Origin: an uncultured Clostridia bacterium
Lineage (GTDB): Bacteria > Bacillota > Clostridia > Peptostreptococcales > Anaerovoracaceae
Assembly (NCBI GenBank): GCA_934281605.1
Contig: CAKQXD010000001.1
Location: forward strand, 248,001-312,000
Direction: 5' to 3'
DNA length: 64,000 bases
Shown here: positions 1-7,410 of the stretch, piece by piece
Position numbering within the stretch: position 1 is the first letter of the stretch
Layout: the number at the start of each line of letters is the position of its first letter
The notes under the pieces: model-generated
The model's database searches: none
Told to the model about the DNA's origin: nothing
The model's input: only the letters and a program-made list of their open reading frames with translations
Program-made: the position numbers and the translations under genes

Positions 1-2711
1 TGGAGTCGACGGTCAATCAGCTGCAGTCGGCTCTCAGTCAGCTGCAAAGTTCCAAAGAGGCGGCTCTGGCCAGTGCAGATATGACAGGTGTCATTACGAT
101 GCAGAATATCTCGGCGATTTTGAGCGCGCAGAACTTTTCCATGCCGGCCGGCTATATCACCGACGGCAAGGCGGAGGTGCTGGTCAGCGTAGGGGATAAA
201 ATTAAAAATAAAGATGAGCTGGAAAATCTGATTTTATTTGATATGGGAATCGACGGAGTGGATCCGATTCGCCTCTCGGATGTGGCGACGGTGACTTATA
301 CCGACGATGATGCGGAGACTTATGCTAAGATCAACGGGAACAACGGGGTGCTCCTCAGCTTTACGAAGCAGTCCAGCTATGCGACGGCGGACGTCTCTGC
401 CAATATCTCGGATAAGTTCGCTCAGCTGGAAAAGGAATACAAGGATGATGATCTGTCCTTTACGACGCTGTACGACCAGGGAGATTATATCCATATCGTT
501 ATCAATTCGGTGCTGCAGAATCTGCTGCTGGGCGCGATCCTGGCGATCCTGATCCTGCTGGTGTTCCTGCGGGATCTGCGGCCGACGATCATCACGGCGG
601 TGAGCATTCCGCTGAGCGTGATCTTCGCCATCGTTTTGATGTATTTCTCGGGCGTGACCTTGAATATGATTTCCCTGGCGGGCCTGGCCATCGGAGTCGG
701 CATGCTGGTGGACAACTCCATCGTCGTGGTGGAAAATATCTATCGTCTGCGGTCCATGGGATACAGCCGGGTGCAGGCTGCGGTTTCCGGGGCGGTGCAG
801 GTGGCTGGAGCCATCACGGCTTCCACGTTGACGACCATCTGCGTGTTTGTGCCGATCATCTTTGTGGATGGTATGACACGGGATATTTTTACGGATCTGG
901 CGCTGACGGTGGCTTACTCGCTTCTGGCAAGTCTGCTGATCGCGCTGACTGTGGTTCCGGCCATGTCAAAGGGCCTGTTGAAGAAAGAAACGCGTTTGAC
1001 GGCGCTGAGCCAGACGGGACGGTTTATGGACAAGTACCGGACGGCGGTTCGCTGGGCGCTTTCTCATAGGGCAATCGTGCTGATCGCTGCGGTGGTGCTT
1101 CTGGTCGGCTCTTCCGGTCTGGCGCTGATGCGGGGACTGTCCTTTATGCCGTCCATGTCGACGCCGCAGATCTCTGCGACGATCCAGATGCCGAAGGAGA
1201 GCACCTTGAAAGAGACATCCGATACGACGGATAAGATCGTCAAAGAAGTGCGAAAGGTGGACGGAGTGGAAACCGTGGGAGCCATGCTTTCCAGCAATAC
1301 CATGAGCATGATGGGCATGTCCGGCACGCAGGATGTGACCAGCACCATGGTGTACATCATTCTGAATGAGGACAAGGCGGACAACGGAAAGATCATCGCC
1401 AAGAAGATGGACAAGCTGGCGAAGAAATATAACTGTGAAATCGTGACGTCTGCGGATATGGATATGTCGTCCATGATGGGCGGATCCGGCGTGGACATCA
1501 AATTATACAGCGAGGATCTGACTAAGCTGCGAAGCGCGGGCATTGCTATCGAAAGCAAGCTGAAGGGCATGAAGAGCCTGGAGGATGTTTCGACTATCGA
1601 TGAGGATAGTTCGGAAGAACTGCATGTTGTAGTCAACAAGAATCTGGCCATGAAGCAGGGATTGACGGTAGCACAGGTGTATCAGCAGATCTCTGCCAAG
1701 CTGACCAAGGAATCGACGGCGACGACTCTGTCGGAGAGCGATACCAGCATGGATGTTGTGGTGGAAAATTCTACGAACGGGAAGTTTACGCGGGAGGATC
1801 TGGAGAATATGAAGCTGATGACTTCGGGCGGGGCTTCTTCGAGTGCAGCTGGGGGATCGTCCGCTGGGGCTGGTTTGTCCGGCGGATCAGGAAGTGCGGC
1901 GGCTTCAGGAGGATCGTCTGCGTCGGCCTCCTCGGGCTCGTCCGGCTCGTCGGAGGTGACGTTAAGCTCCATCGCCGACATCCAGACGACCGCATCCCTG
2001 AGCGAGATCAATCACGATAATCAGAAGCGGAGCCTGTCGGTGACGGCTTCCGTTAAAGATGGTTATAATATTACTCACGTCAACAGCGACGTGCAGAAAA
2101 TGGTCAAGAAAGAAAAGCTGATCCCGAGCGGAGTCAAGGTGGACTACGGCGGGGAAAACGAGGAAATCATGCATTCCATGAAGCAGATGATGCTCATGCT
2201 GCTGGTGGGACTGATCCTGGTATATCTGGTCATGGTCGCTCAGTTCCAGTCGCTGCGGTCGCCGTTTATCGTTATATTTACCATCCCGCTGGCATTTACG
2301 GGTGGGATGCTGGCGCTGCTGATCTGCGGTCAGGACGTCAGCGTGGTTTCCATGATGGGATTCGTCATGCTGATGGGCGTTGTGGTCAACAACGCCATCG
2401 TGCTGGTTGACTGCATCAACCGGTTCCGCCTGGAAGGCATGGATATGGAAAGCGCCGTTATCGAAGCGGGCGCCGTTCGTATGCGCCCAGTCCTTATGAC
2501 AGCGATCACCACGATCCTGGGCCTGCTGCCGCTGGCCATCGGCTTCGGCACCGGTGCGGAAATGATGCAGCCGGTAGCCATCGTCTGCATCGGCGGTCTG
2601 TTCTACGCGACCCTGACCACGCTGCTGGTGATCCCGATCATGTACCGGATCTTCGCGAAAAAGCACATGGAAAAGATCCAGGAAGAAGAGCTGGAAGTTG
2701 TGAATGTGTAG
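1..2711 (+). CDS. RND-family efflux transporter (AcrB/SwrC-like), 5' end outside the window
   Basis: The frame is open from base 3 with no stop, so the gene starts upstream; the ATG at 81 is internal. The product is an inner-membrane proton-driven exporter. Visible parts are a porter segment, a first membrane block with the TM4 motif GVGMLVDNSIVVVEN (the usual Asp-Asp pair reads Asp-Asn), a second porter region and a second membrane block with the matching motif VVNNAIVLVD. Two oddities lie in the second porter region. One is a pair of methionine-rich clusters (SMMGMSG near 1310 and DMDMSSMMGG near 1460). The other is a roughly 45-residue Ser/Gly/Ala linker at about 1822-1960, just before the EVTLSSIADI strand. 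Gram-positive homologues work with a membrane-fusion partner, which would be upstream here. Substrate unknown. Confidence 0.93.
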   Translation, partial: ESTVNQLQSALSQLQSSKEAALASADMTGVITMQNISAILSAQNFSMPAGYITDGKAEVLVSVGDKIKNKDELENLILFDMGIDGVDPIRLSDVATVTYTDDDAETYAKINGNNGVLLSFTKQSSYATADVSANISDKFAQLEKEYKDDDLSFTTLYDQGDYIHIVINSVLQNLLLGAILAILILLVFLRDLRPTIITAVSIPLSVIFAIVLMYFSGVTLNMISLAGLAIGVGMLVDNSIVVVENIYRLRSMGYSRVQAAVSGAVQVAGAITASTLTTICVFVPIIFVDGMTRDIFTDLALTVAYSLLASLLIALTVVPAMSKGLLKKETRLTALSQTGRFMDKYRTAVRWALSHRAIVLIAAVVLLVGSSGLALMRGLSFMPSMSTPQISATIQMPKESTLKETSDTTDKIVKEVRKVDGVETVGAMLSSNTMSMMGMSGTQDVTSTMVYIILNEDKADNGKIIAKKMDKLAKKYNCEIVTSADMDMSSMMGGSGVDIKLYSEDLTKLRSAGIAIESKLKGMKSLEDVSTIDEDSSEELHVVVNKNLAMKQGLTVAQVYQQISAKLTKESTATTLSESDTSMDVVVENSTNGKFTREDLENMKLMTSGGASSSAAGGSSAGAGLSGGSGSAAASGGSSASASSGSSGSSEVTLSSIADIQTTASLSEINHDNQKRSLSVTASVKDGYNITHVNSDVQKMVKKEKLIPSGVKVDYGGENEEIMHSMKQMMLMLLVGLILVYLVMVAQFQSLRSPFIVIFTIPLAFTGGMLALLICGQDVSVVSMMGFVMLMGVVVNNAIVLVDCINRFRLEGMDMESAVIEAGAVRMRPVLMTAITTILGLLPLAIGFGTGAEMMQPVAIVCIGGLFYATLTTLLVIPIMYRIFAKKHMEKIQEEELEVVNV

Positions 2712-2963
2712 GGAGTGCTTGAGTGATATTGCTTGATGTATGGCTTTGTATGGAGGGATGGCGGTTTGAGTGCAGGCTGCTTGAAGCGTCGGCGGCACTG
2801 GCGGTGCTGTGATGCTTCCTGGCGACGATGGGGGATTGCAGGCTGGCGGTGATGTGGCCTTTCATCTTTAAATCGCTTTATTCTGTGATTAGAGATGAAA
2901 ACGCCTCGAAACAGTGCTTCGGAGAGGGGCGTTCATCTGAATGTCGTGTGGAAGGCCGTGTTT

Positions 2964-3003
2964 GGATGAAAACCCTTCTAATAATTTCCTTTTTTTCATC
3001 TTT
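2964..3003. repeat. Intergenic inverted repeat GGATGAAA...TTTCATC, copy 1
   Basis: A short hairpin-forming stretch opens with GGATGAAA and closes with TTTTTTTCATC. Nearly the same string, with the same internal AATTTCC block, recurs at 30866-30904 upstream of the broken hicB gene. A related right-hand half (TTTCATC followed by TTTAAATCGCTTT) lies at about 2863. All copies sit in non-coding accessory DNA. The remaining bases 2712-2963 after the RND gene show no gene, terminator or promoter that I can support. Confidence 0.45.
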
Positions 3004-3023
3004 GCATGGAAGGAAACTGGAAG

Positions 3024-3118
3024 ATGTACAATCTGCGTACATAACTCTTCCTGACCTGTTAAGTGTTGGGACGTTCCTTGTTTTGCTGATCACCTTGATC
3101 CTTCAGATCAAGCGTTAA
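3024..3118 (+). pseudogene. Remnant of a putative holin-like type I toxin peptide
   Basis: The frame ending at 3118 encodes ITLPDLLSVGTFLVLLITL followed by ILQIKR. This is a short peptide with one membrane helix and a basic tail, like the small putative holin-like toxins of Firmicutes type I toxin-antitoxin loci. The best ribosome start is AGG plus ATG at 3024, but that frame reads MYNLRT and stops at 3042-3044. The toxin-like frame begins two bases later in phase, at 3041, so loss or gain of a base has probably separated start and body. An intact alternative would need TTG at 3002, which has no Shine-Dalgarno. The downstream hairpins and the opposing promoter are intact and match the usual locus plan. 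Confidence 0.5.
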
Positions 3119-3130
3119 GTAATCCCATAA

Positions 3131-3171
3131 AAGAATTACCCGTCCTGCATGCCTAAGGACGGGTAATTCTT
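3131..3171. terminator. Perfect 16-bp hairpin between toxin remnant and antisense RNA
   Basis: AAGAATTACCCGTCCT pairs perfectly with AGGACGGGTAATTCTT across a 9-base loop. It lies just after the toxin-like stop codon. In type I toxin loci a hairpin here ends the toxin mRNA and forms the overlap with the antisense RNA. T-richness on either side is modest, so termination in both directions is likely but not certain. Confidence 0.7.
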
Positions 3172-3186
3172 ATTTCCCAAAATTAA

Positions 3187-3209
3187 GAGCGACCGTTCAT
3201 CGGTCTCTC
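3187..3209 (-). ncRNA. 5' hairpin of a putative antisense antitoxin RNA
   Basis: GACCG-TTCAT-CGGTC, with GAG/CTC flanks, forms a small stem-loop immediately downstream (on the - strand) of a consensus promoter. The transcript would start near 3212 and run leftward through the 16-bp hairpin into the toxin 3' end. A hairpin of this kind followed by an opposing TATAAT box recurs at holin-like toxin loci of Clostridia. The RNA itself is inferred. Confidence 0.45.
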
Positions 3210-3218
3210 GTTTCTTTT

Positions 3219-3246
3219 ATTATACAGCGAAAAAAGAAAAAGTCAA
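3219..3246 (-). promoter_or_regulatory. Consensus sigma-A promoter reading toward the toxin remnant
   Basis: On the - strand TTGACT is separated by 16 bases from a perfect TATAAT. No protein gene lies downstream on that strand, which supports its use for an antisense RNA against the toxin-like peptide. Confidence 0.7.
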
Positions 3247-3389
3247 ATCAAAACAAACAGTATATGGATAAAAATGTTAATTTATGCTGTGTTTGTGAAA
3301 AGTGAATTGACGTAGGATGATTTCACCATTATCATGGAGGAAAGAAAACGTTTGTATGTTTTTCCATATGAATAAGATAAAATGTGATT

Positions 3390-3671
3390 ATGAATAGGAA
3401 CCAAGAAAGAGCAGAATTCTTAAGAGACCAGTTATTAGAAAAAATCGGCAACACCCTTGATTTATTGGAATCGCTGCGCGGTAGTGAATTAGGGCAAAAT
3501 TGTTTTTTAGAATTTATTCGTGTGCGCTATCAATTTGCACTCAGAATCTTGCAGGCTGGAGGAAGTTTAGATAATGTTGTAATAGCTGGCGGGTGTCGTG
3601 CATATGCAGACTCGGGCGATCGGATGGAGGAGCGGATACTAGATGCAATGTACGATACAGAACAACTGTGA
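3390..3671 (+). CDS. Hypothetical protein, 93 aa
   Basis: I do not recognise this protein. It is small, mostly helical in character (ERAEFLRDQLLEKIGNTLDL near the start), has no membrane segment or signal peptide, and ends in an acidic stretch. ATG 3390 was chosen; GTG 3384 is possible, and a stop at 3378 limits the start to these two. No clear Shine-Dalgarno is present. It lies in an A+T-richer accessory segment unlike the flanking core genes, which suggests acquisition. Confidence 0.5.
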   Translation: MNRNQERAEFLRDQLLEKIGNTLDLLESLRGSELGQNCFLEFIRVRYQFALRILQAGGSLDNVVIAGGCRAYADSGDRMEERILDAMYDTEQL

Positions 3672-3887
3672 GGAAAATATAGGAAACTAGATTTCAAAAG
3701 TATCAAAGGGCTAAAAAGAAAATGTGATTGTGCTCTTTGGAAAAACTACAAAATTAATTCCATGCGGGAGCTAGAAGAAGTACAATTTCTTTTAAAAATG
3801 CAGAGGGAAAAGAGAATGTTCTGCATTGTACCGGTTACGAGTTCTTAATTGGATCCGGGATTTATTGAAAAACAAGAAAGGTAAATT

Positions 3888-4355
3888 ATGAAAGGTGTCA
3901 TAATCGACAATAAGGAATGGATTCCAACTCAGTTAAGTAACATTTTTCCTTTGATTGGCAATATACAAAATGATTACAACTGGCTGATTACTGACTATGA
4001 ATGTTATCCGCGGAATGAAATGCTTCGTCAGTTCTTTTCTGGTGAAGCATGTTATGTGACAGGGGAAGAGCTTACACAAATCATACAGCAGGAAGATTTT
4101 CAATGGATCTGGGGTGTACTCTCAGCCTTTCCAAAGTCCGTGTCAGAGGAGCAGATTTTGCAGTATGCATTGCCGGAGGCTGAAGGTAACTCGAGAATAT
4201 GGCACAGGCCGGTTACTTTGCAGCATCCGTTAGCGGAGCTGGAACTAATTGCCTGGGATAGTACAGAAACCGTTCTTATAAGCAAAGATGATACAATAGC
4301 CGAGCGGTTGATACAGCAATATGATTTTGTGGAAAATATGGAAAATTACAAATAA
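3888..4355 (+). CDS. Hypothetical soluble protein, 155 aa
   Basis: The start is supported by AAGAAAGG upstream of ATG 3888. The protein is acidic, rich in Trp and Tyr, and lacks a signal peptide or membrane helix. The layout (YNWLITDYECYP near residue 30, DFQWIWGVLSAFP near 75, LELIAWDSTETVLISKD near 120) recalls small DUF2691-like or immunity-type proteins, but I cannot confirm a family. It lies 95 bases before the Fic gene and may share its transcript. The 216 bases before it (3672-3887) hold only a short open stretch discussed under rejected items. Confidence 0.55.
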   Translation: MKGVIIDNKEWIPTQLSNIFPLIGNIQNDYNWLITDYECYPRNEMLRQFFSGEACYVTGEELTQIIQQEDFQWIWGVLSAFPKSVSEEQILQYALPEAEGNSRIWHRPVTLQHPLAELELIAWDSTETVLISKDDTIAERLIQQYDFVENMENYK

Positions 4356-4450
4356 CCATTTAAAATATGATGATAGTATAAACATTGGATGTGTGCTAGA
4401 ATGTTGAAAAGGAGGATGCGGCGGGATAAAACTGCTGGGAGGAGGATACA

Positions 4451-5242
4451 ATGAGTACATTGATCGATATAAAGGAAGATTTTCAAAAGCTGAAGGCGAT
4501 GCTTCCTGATGTAAAAAAATATTATAATAATCCTCTCATCAGAGAGCCGTTTTTGAATGTGTTTCATTATTCGTTTTGCTGGAGTTCCAATGCTTTAGAG
4601 GGGAATACTTTGTCGCTGGATGATACAATCAGTTTCCTGGATTACGATGAGGTGCGCTCGGGCCACAAATTCTCAGAATACGAAGAGGCGAAACGGCTTC
4701 ATGATACGATTAAACAGTATCTGTCTTTCCAGCCGCGGCAGATCGATCTTGACTGGATTCTCGATCTGAATCACGGGATTACGGGAGAACCGAGGGGGCT
4801 GCGTACGGAGGATGTGTATATCGGCAATCAGCTGGAAGCAGTGTATTATCCGCCGTCTCACAGCAGAGTGGCAGAGCTTATTGATGATTTTCTCACAGAT
4901 ATACAATTTCAATCCAATGATGTGGCAGAGATTCTTTGCAAAACGGCAGAGACGCACATTGCATTTGAGAGGATTCATCCGTTTAAAGATGGCAATGGGA
5001 GAACGGGAAGGATGATTTTGAACCAGTGTTTGATTAACAACGGCCTGCTTCCGGTTATTCTGGAATCGAAGTCGAGCTACCGAAAGGCTTTCAAAGTCTA
5101 TAATAAAAACGGTGATCAGTCGCTGATGGAGCATCTTTTATGCAAAGCGGAAAGACAGGCGATGGAAAACGTACTGTTGCTTGCTGAGCAATATGAGAAT
5201 AGCCGAAAGGAGCCCGACCATGAAAAACAAACTCAAATTTGA
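4451..5242 (+). CDS. Fic family protein (class II, predicted AMPylator)
   Basis: The catalytic signature HPFKDGNGRTGR at about residues 176-187 matches the Fic HxFx(D/N)GNGRxxR motif, which transfers AMP or another nucleotide moiety to target hydroxyls. Near the N-terminus (about residues 45-52) SSNALEGN matches the class II inhibitory helix motif (S/T)xxxE(G/N), whose Glu blocks ATP gamma-phosphate placement, so the enzyme is predicted to be self-inhibited. There is no C-terminal DNA-binding domain; length is 263 aa. GGAGG precedes ATG 4451. Its 3' end overlaps the next gene, so the two are probably co-translated. Target unknown. Confidence 0.9.
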   Translation: MSTLIDIKEDFQKLKAMLPDVKKYYNNPLIREPFLNVFHYSFCWSSNALEGNTLSLDDTISFLDYDEVRSGHKFSEYEEAKRLHDTIKQYLSFQPRQIDLDWILDLNHGITGEPRGLRTEDVYIGNQLEAVYYPPSHSRVAELIDDFLTDIQFQSNDVAEILCKTAETHIAFERIHPFKDGNGRTGRMILNQCLINNGLLPVILESKSSYRKAFKVYNKNGDQSLMEHLLCKAERQAMENVLLLAEQYENSRKEPDHEKQTQI

Positions 5243-5642
5243 TGCGGTCATCGTAACCTTGATCGTGATGCTGCTGGCGATCGTTGTGATTCTGGTGATT
5301 GAAAGTCCGAAGCCGGAGAAGTCCGTGAAGGCCGATGTGGGGCAGGGATTCAAGGGGACGTATGTCCTGGGACAGCAGGAGAGCGATGATGCGGAGTATT
5401 ACGTCATCATGGATCAGCAGGAGGGAAATGTCTACGGATTCTACACTAACACGACCAGCATGACGGAGCGGAAATACCGAAAAACCAATAAGGACTGCCT
5501 GGCGCTGCTGGATGAAGATCAGAATATTATTGCAACGATGGTCGAGGCGGAGGGTACTTTTTATCTGATCAAAAACGGTGAGGAGGCGGTGGAACTGACA
5601 AAGGTGAGCGATGTACCGACTGTTAAAGCAGCGGAAGAGTGA
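5220..5642 (+). CDS. Hypothetical membrane-anchored protein, 140 aa
   Basis: The start ATG 5220 follows AGGAG at 5209-5213, inside the end of the Fic gene (23-base overlap). A short basic N-terminus is followed by one hydrophobic helix (about residues 8-27) and then an extracytoplasmic domain with YYVIMDQQEGNVYGFYTN and alternating strands. No lipobox or cleavage site is obvious, so it is probably a signal anchor. Family not recognised. Its base composition is closer to the core genome than that of the genes before it. Overlap with fic may be coincidental or may mark a functional pair. Confidence 0.7.
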   Translation: MKNKLKFDAVIVTLIVMLLAIVVILVIESPKPEKSVKADVGQGFKGTYVLGQQESDDAEYYVIMDQQEGNVYGFYTNTTSMTERKYRKTNKDCLALLDEDQNIIATMVEAEGTFYLIKNGEEAVELTKVSDVPTVKAAEE

Positions 5643-5683
5643 AAATAGTTCAAATATCTATGGCGCTCCACCGCAGAAAGTCC

Positions 5684-5712
5684 TTGAAATACCCCTCATT
5701 CGATGATATAAT
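5684..5712 (+). promoter_or_regulatory. Sigma-A promoter of tRNA-Leu
   Basis: TTGAAA, 17 bases, TATAAT. The predicted transcription start near 5719 is only a few bases before the tRNA 5' end. There is no terminator between the tRNA and yajC, so this promoter may also feed yajC. Confidence 0.8.
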
Positions 5713-5724
5713 AACTCTCGTTAA

Positions 5725-5811
5725 GCCGGCGTGATGGAATTGGCAGACGTGCGGGACTCAAAATCCCGTGGTGGCAACACCGTATGGGTTCGACCCCCAT
5801 CGCCGGCACCA
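5725..5811 (+). tRNA. tRNA-Leu (anticodon CAA)
   Basis: The acceptor stem GCCGGCG pairs with CGCCGGC; discriminator A at 5808 and an encoded CCA at 5809-5811 follow. The anticodon arm CGGGA-CTCAAAA-TCCCG places CAA at 5759-5761. The long variable arm (GTGGCAACACCGT region) and TTCGACCC T-loop are typical of class II leucine tRNA. Confidence 0.95.
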
Positions 5812-5871
5812 TGATATATGTGTTATCGATGGATATAGTATAAATTACAAACCCGTTAGGAGGAATCTTTA

Positions 5872-6327
5872 ATGAACGGAAACATTTGGGCAACGATTTT
5901 ACCTTTAGTCATCCTGATTGCGGTAATGTACTTCCTGCTGATCAGACCTCAGAAGAAGAGAGAAAAGGAAGTTAACGCCATGAGAAGCGGCGTGCAGGTT
6001 GGGGATGAAATCATCACGATCGGCGGTATTTGCGGCAAAGTCGTAAAGACTAAGGAAGACTCCCTGGTGATCCAGGTTGGCGCTGACAGAGTAAAATTCG
6101 AAATCATGAGATGGGCTGTTTCCAAGGTTGTAGAAGAAAGCGAAAAACCTGCAGCTAAGGCTCACGAGGAAGAAGCTGAAGAACCAGAAGTAAAGAAATC
6201 CAGCAAGCCTAAGAAGCTGAAGAAGGCTGCTCCGGTAGAGGAAGAGGCTCCGGAAGAAGCTGAAGAACCGGCAGAAGAGGCTGAGGCTGAAGCAGTTGAA
6301 GAGGAAGCAGCAGAAGAAGAAAAATAG
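5872..6327 (+). CDS. yajC: Preprotein translocase subunit YajC
   Basis: YajC is the small membrane partner of SecDF in the holotranslocon. One N-terminal membrane helix (about residues 7-24) leads into the RPQKKREKE and VGDEIITIGGICGKVV segments characteristic of the family. The family core is about 90-100 aa; here it is followed by a tail of about 55 residues made almost wholly of Glu, Ala, Lys and Pro. GGAGG lies 8 bases before ATG 5872. secDF follows after one small membrane-protein gene, the usual context. Confidence 0.96.
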   Translation: MNGNIWATILPLVILIAVMYFLLIRPQKKREKEVNAMRSGVQVGDEIITIGGICGKVVKTKEDSLVIQVGADRVKFEIMRWAVSKVVEESEKPAAKAHEEEAEEPEVKKSSKPKKLKKAAPVEEEAPEEAEEPAEEAEAEAVEEEAAEEEK

Positions 6328-6375
6328 ACTTTTTAAATCGCTGCAGGTTCTTTACGGGACAAGATAATGGAGAAT

Positions 6376-6424
6376 AAAAGCTGTTATGAATTGTGCGTAG
6401 GCATGATATCATAGCAGCTTTTTT
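6376..6424 (+). terminator. Rho-independent terminator after yajC
   Basis: AAAAGCTGTTATGA pairs with TCATAGCAGCTTTT (one G-U pair), followed by a T run. It separates yajC from the next transcript. Confidence 0.88.
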
Positions 6425-6863
6425 GTTGCTGCAGAAAATACAAAGTTGCTTTGATTCTGTTGGATTGCCGGGGCTTCCTTAAAATTTAGAGCTTGGCAAT
6501 TATCCTGATACTTTTGCTGTTCCTGCAAAGAGTTCGCGTGGCAGTGTGCTTACGGCGGTAGGGAGGCGGCGGTGTAATCACGGTATTTTACCCTGAATTT
6601 TCGTGAGAGAGCGTTTTCGGATAGTTTATTGGAAATGAATTACAGTTCGTTCGAGGAGAATACCACGATTGGAAATAAAATTGGCCTCTAGGGTAGTTAG
6701 CTTGATAGGAGAGGCCATAGCAGGATAAAAGGAGGGATTTTTATAGAAGATTTTCTTGAAATTGGATTTAGACTATCGTAACCTGTCTGAGATTTTGGAA
6801 TTGTGGAAATCTCAATAGAATCCTCTGAAGAATCCTTACATATACTCCAAAGGGAGGTGTACC
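6425..6863 (+). other. Non-coding interval before the TIGR04086 gene
   Basis: No gene is seen. The interval holds an 8-bp perfect stem (TGGCCTCT at 6682-6689 with AGAGGCCA at 6710-6717) without a T run, and one copy of the octamer CTGCAAAG at 6523-6530. The 17 bases 6520-6536 around that octamer are identical to 13423-13439 inside hemZ. No convincing promoter was found. Confidence 0.5.
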
Positions 6864-7232
6864 ATGGAAAAATTGAGAAAAAGTCTGAAGGCTTATGTAA
6901 TGGCGCTGGTGCTGTTTGTGGCGTTGACCTTTGCACTGGCGGCTCTTGTGAATTTTACAGGATTTCGGGAGAGCTGGACGTTTGGAGCACTGATGGTGAT
7001 CCTGAGTGTATCCACGCTGGTGCTGGGAATGCTAGAGGGAAGGATCTTTCTGAAGCGAGGGTTGCTGGCGGGTGGCACGGCGGCGATCCTGTTTCTGGCG
7101 ATCATTTTAGTTTCGGTGCAGGGGATCTTCGCGGAGGCGTTCTCGCTGGGTAAGATGATGTGGCTGTATCTGATCCCGGTGGCAACGGGATGCTTTGGTG
7201 GAATTTGCGGTGTAAATGGAGCCTCTCGGTAA
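6864..7232 (+). CDS. TIGR04086 family membrane protein (YrzE-like)
   Basis: This 122-aa protein has four predicted membrane helices (about residues 11-32, 40-58, 65-87 and 98-117) and almost no loops. The size and its place between yajC and secDF match the YrzE/TIGR04086 family of Firmicutes, whose function is unknown. GGGAGG lies 8 bases before ATG 6864. The context suggests a link to membrane protein export or assembly, but that is inference. Confidence 0.8.
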   Translation: MEKLRKSLKAYVMALVLFVALTFALAALVNFTGFRESWTFGALMVILSVSTLVLGMLEGRIFLKRGLLAGGTAAILFLAIILVSVQGIFAEAFSLGKMMWLYLIPVATGCFGGICGVNGASR

Positions 7233-7314
7233 TTGAGCAAACCGCGAAAAACATCGAAATCGGATAAATCCGGGAAAACTCTGTAAACTGTACGAAAAAT
7301 CAACGTGTTAACTC

Positions 7315-7343
7315 TTGTCTCACTTTACAAAAAGTAGTAGAAT
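7315..7343 (+). promoter_or_regulatory. Sigma-A promoter upstream of secDF
   Basis: TTGTCT, 17 bases, TAGAAT. The predicted start near 7350 leaves a leader of about 60 bases before the secDF ATG at 7411. It could drive the secDF-rel-dtd block. Confidence 0.65.
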
Positions 7344-7410
7344 ATCAACAGTATGATTAAATGGGTATTAGTATGCCCTGAAAAACGAATCACAAAAGAC
7401 GGAGGCAAAG

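Noticed and set aside
3684..3848. A 54-codon open stretch (with LEEVQFLLKMQREKRMFC) between two hypothetical genes
   Set aside because: It is in frame and looks a little protein-like, but has no good start before ATG 3761, no Shine-Dalgarno and no recognised family. It may be a fragment of a lost gene.
5725..5811. tRNA-Leu as the attachment site of an integrated island covering 2712-5660
   Set aside because: The accessory genes lie on the 5' side of the tRNA, no integrase is near, and no duplicate of the tRNA 3' end was seen.
6682..6717. Inverted repeat TGGCCTCT/AGAGGCCA as a terminator or riboswitch
   Set aside because: An 8-bp stem with a 20-base loop and no T run. It matches no known riboswitch and lacks supporting context.
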